From positions 3,038,001 through 3,102,000 of the forward strand of contig NC_009092.1 in assembly GCF_000016065.1 (NCBI RefSeq): DNA of 64,000 nucleotides, in the 5' to 3' direction. Below, piece by piece: positions 62,342 to 64,000 of this stretch; the stretch's first letter is position 1, and each line of letters begins with the position of its first letter. The position numbers and the translations under genes were made by a program. This DNA is from Shewanella loihica PV-4 (GTDB taxonomy: Bacteria > Pseudomonadota > Gammaproteobacteria > Enterobacterales > Shewanellaceae). Under the pieces are notes generated by a model that saw nothing but the letters and a program-made list of their open reading frames with translations, did not search any database and was not told the DNA's origin.

Positions 62342-64000
62342 TTAGAAAGTTTTACCAATGTTGAACGAGAAGATCTCTGTGTCATCATCTTCATATTTTT
62401 TGATTGGCCATGCAAGACTAAATACCATAGGTCCCATTGGCGACAACCATTGTACGCTCATCCCCGCCGAGGCGCGGATACGTCCTGGGTCTGAATAGTC
62501 AGACAACTTGTCGAACTGCTCAGCCGGCAGGAAGCGATAGGCGTCATAGTCGAACTCGGTATCCCAGACGTTACCCGCATCGACGAAGAAGCTGGTACGC
62601 ACCGAGTTAGTGTAGGCCTCATCCAGGAATGGAGTTGGCACTATCATCTCAACACTCGCCGTAGCGATGGCGTTACCACCGATAGAGCGGCCACCGCTCA
62701 CAGTGACACGGTTAGGATCCCCTGGCAAGGTACAAGTATCCCCTGCTGGATCTGGCGAGCACGGCTCACTACCACGATACAGGTAGAATGAACGTGGACC
62801 CACAGAATTAGACTTGAAGCCACGCAGTGAGCTGCTACCACCCGAGTAGTAGTTCTCCCAGAAAGGTAGGATCTGGTCGTTGTCGTTGTACTGACCATAA
62901 CCGTTACCATAACCCAGGCGCGCCTTAGTCAGGAGCACGAAGCTGTGGCTGCGGTTGATTGGCCAGTAGAAGCTGGTATCGAAATCTGTCTTAAAGTACT
63001 GCAGATCCGAACCTGGCACCGTCATCTTGCCGCTCAGACGCTGTGACGAACCATCGGTTGGGAAGGTGCCGCGGTTAAGCGTGCTGCGGTACCAGCCGAG
63101 GGTCAGCTCGAAGTTATCGAACGACAGGTCGGCGTTAGGATCGTTGGCATCACGATAGATGTTGTAGAAGCGCAGGGCCTGCTCGTAGGCCGAGATCTCC
63201 GAGATGCTGTTGTGACGATAGCCGATACCACCGTTGATACGGTTGTATTCGTTGATCGGGAAGCCGGAGTTGACAGCAATACCGTAAGAACTGTTCTTAT
63301 AGCGTTCGAGGTTCGCTTCCTGAGCGTCAAACTCGTTCCAGTAGATGCTACCACCCAGGCTCACGCCATCTTTGGTGAAGTAAGGATCTGTGTAGTTGAT
63401 GTTGACGTTCTTCGAGTATTTGTTGGTGTTAAGGTTGATACCCGCCTGATTACCTGTACCCAGGAAGTTACTCTGCTGCACACCGAACTGTAGGCTCAGG
63501 CCCGACTCGGTACCATAACCCACCCCCGCGTTGAACGAGCCTGATGGCTGCTCCTTCACGGTGAAGTCGACGTCCACCAGGTCATCTGTGCCCGGCACCT
63601 GAACCGTCTGAGTATCGACGGTTTCGAAGTAACCCAGGCGGTTCAGACGCGCCTTGGATTGCTCAACCTGGGCCGAGTTCAGCCAAGCGCCTTCCATCTG
63701 ACGCAGCTCGCGGCGCATCACCTCATCTTTGGTAACCTGGTTACCGGTAAAGTTAATGCTACGTACATAGACGCGCTTACCCGGCTTGATGTTGACGTTG
63801 AGGGCGACCTCTTTAGTCTCATCATCGATCTCAGGATAGGTCTTCACCTCTGGGTAGGCATATCCGAAACGGCCCAGATACTTGCCATACATCTCTTCGG
63901 TAAAGGTCACATCCGCGCCGTTATAGGTATCGCCTACCTTGATCGGCAGAATCGCCTGCATCACCTCTTCGCGGCCCATGAGGTCGCCAGTCAGGTTAAC
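62342..64000 (-). CDS. bamA: Outer-membrane protein assembly factor BamA (C-terminal part, 5' end outside the window)
   Basis: The visible 553 codons include the end of the POTRA region (FTEEMYGKYLGRFGYAYPEV, then FTGNQVTKDEVMRRELRQME, the last POTRA) and the 16-strand barrel. The barrel has the conserved SSSLRGFKSNS (RGF loop 6 motif) and ends NIGKTF with the terminal Phe signal. The frame is open to the window edge, so about 250-270 N-terminal residues are missing. BamA inserts beta-barrel proteins into the outer membrane. Gene order bamA-skp-lpxD is the classic one. Confidence 0.97.
   Translation of the reverse strand, partial: VNLTGDLMGREEVMQAILPIKVGDTYNGADVTFTEEMYGKYLGRFGYAYPEVKTYPEIDDETKEVALNVNIKPGKRVYVRSINFTGNQVTKDEVMRRELRQMEGAWLNSAQVEQSKARLNRLGYFETVDTQTVQVPGTDDLVDVDFTVKEQPSGSFNAGVGYGTESGLSLQFGVQQSNFLGTGNQAGINLNTNKYSKNVNINYTDPYFTKDGVSLGGSIYWNEFDAQEANLERYKNSSYGIAVNSGFPINEYNRINGGIGYRHNSISEISAYEQALRFYNIYRDANDPNADLSFDNFELTLGWYRSTLNRGTFPTDGSSQRLSGKMTVPGSDLQYFKTDFDTSFYWPINRSHSFVLLTKARLGYGNGYGQYNDNDQILPFWENYYSGGSSSLRGFKSNSVGPRSFYLYRGSEPCSPDPAGDTCTLPGDPNRVTVSGGRSIGGNAIATASVEMIVPTPFLDEAYTNSVRTSFFVDAGNVWDTEFDYDAYRFLPAEQFDKLSDYSDPGRIRASAGMSVQWLSPMGPMVFSLAWPIKKYEDDDTEIFSFNIGKTF

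Overview
The window is a chromosomal segment of a marine gammaproteobacterium, most likely Shewanella. The evidence is an OmcA/MtrC-family outer-surface multihaem cytochrome lipoprotein, the bamA-skp-lpxD-fabZ-lpxA-lpxB-rnhB-dnaE-tilS order, rcsF-trmO close to proS, and a CrbS/CrbR-type sensor pair. No tRNA, rRNA, CRISPR array or intact insertion sequence was seen.

Layout. 1-7.6 kb: 5' part of an Aer-like PAS receptor, an orphan solute-binding protein, tdk, an orphan nine-haem OmcA/MtrC-family cytochrome and a lipoprotein M3 peptidase (Dcp-like). 7.6-11.6 kb: an NhaC-family transporter behind a lysine riboswitch, which points to lysine transport, then etfBA behind a perfect 20-bp palindrome, then an H-NS paralogue. 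12.3-26 kb: two exported amidohydrolase-like proteins, rcsF-like/trmO/acetyltransferase, an M28 peptidase, an acyl-CoA synthetase, a short MreB-like fragment and proS. 26-28 kb: a membrane orphan and a divergent NTF2-like/HxlR pair.

28.4-32.07 kb is the accessory part: seven small minus-strand cassettes, each followed by an attC-like imperfect inverted repeat (one degenerate). This is an integron cassette array, and no integrase gene lies in the window (CALIN-like). The cassettes encode a lipoprotein, a membrane protein, a Cys-rich protein, two unknowns, a low-molecular-weight phosphatase and an Mrr-type nuclease. GC-rich palindromes and a repeat element with terminal inverted repeats lie beside the array.

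32.9-46.9 kb is one functional block. A DcaP-like porin, a LivFGHM/substrate-binding ABC importer and two adenylate-forming CoA ligases lie on the minus strand. Next to them are a transporter-fused hybrid histidine kinase (CrbS-like) and its LuxR-type regulator (CrbR-like). I infer uptake across both membranes and CoA activation of a carboxylic acid under two-component control. 47-52.4 kb carries a patatin-like lipase, a GDSL esterase, a KefB-type antiporter and a diguanylate cyclase. 52.5-64 kb is the tilS-dnaE-rnhB-lpxB-lpxA-fabZ-lpxD-skp-bamA cluster for lipid A and outer-membrane assembly, without accA between dnaE and tilS.

A window-wide oddity is a set of unrelated short tandem repeats (periods 7, 12, 13, 14 and 17 bp) in intergenic gaps, several touching stop codons or supplying a Shine-Dalgarno sequence.
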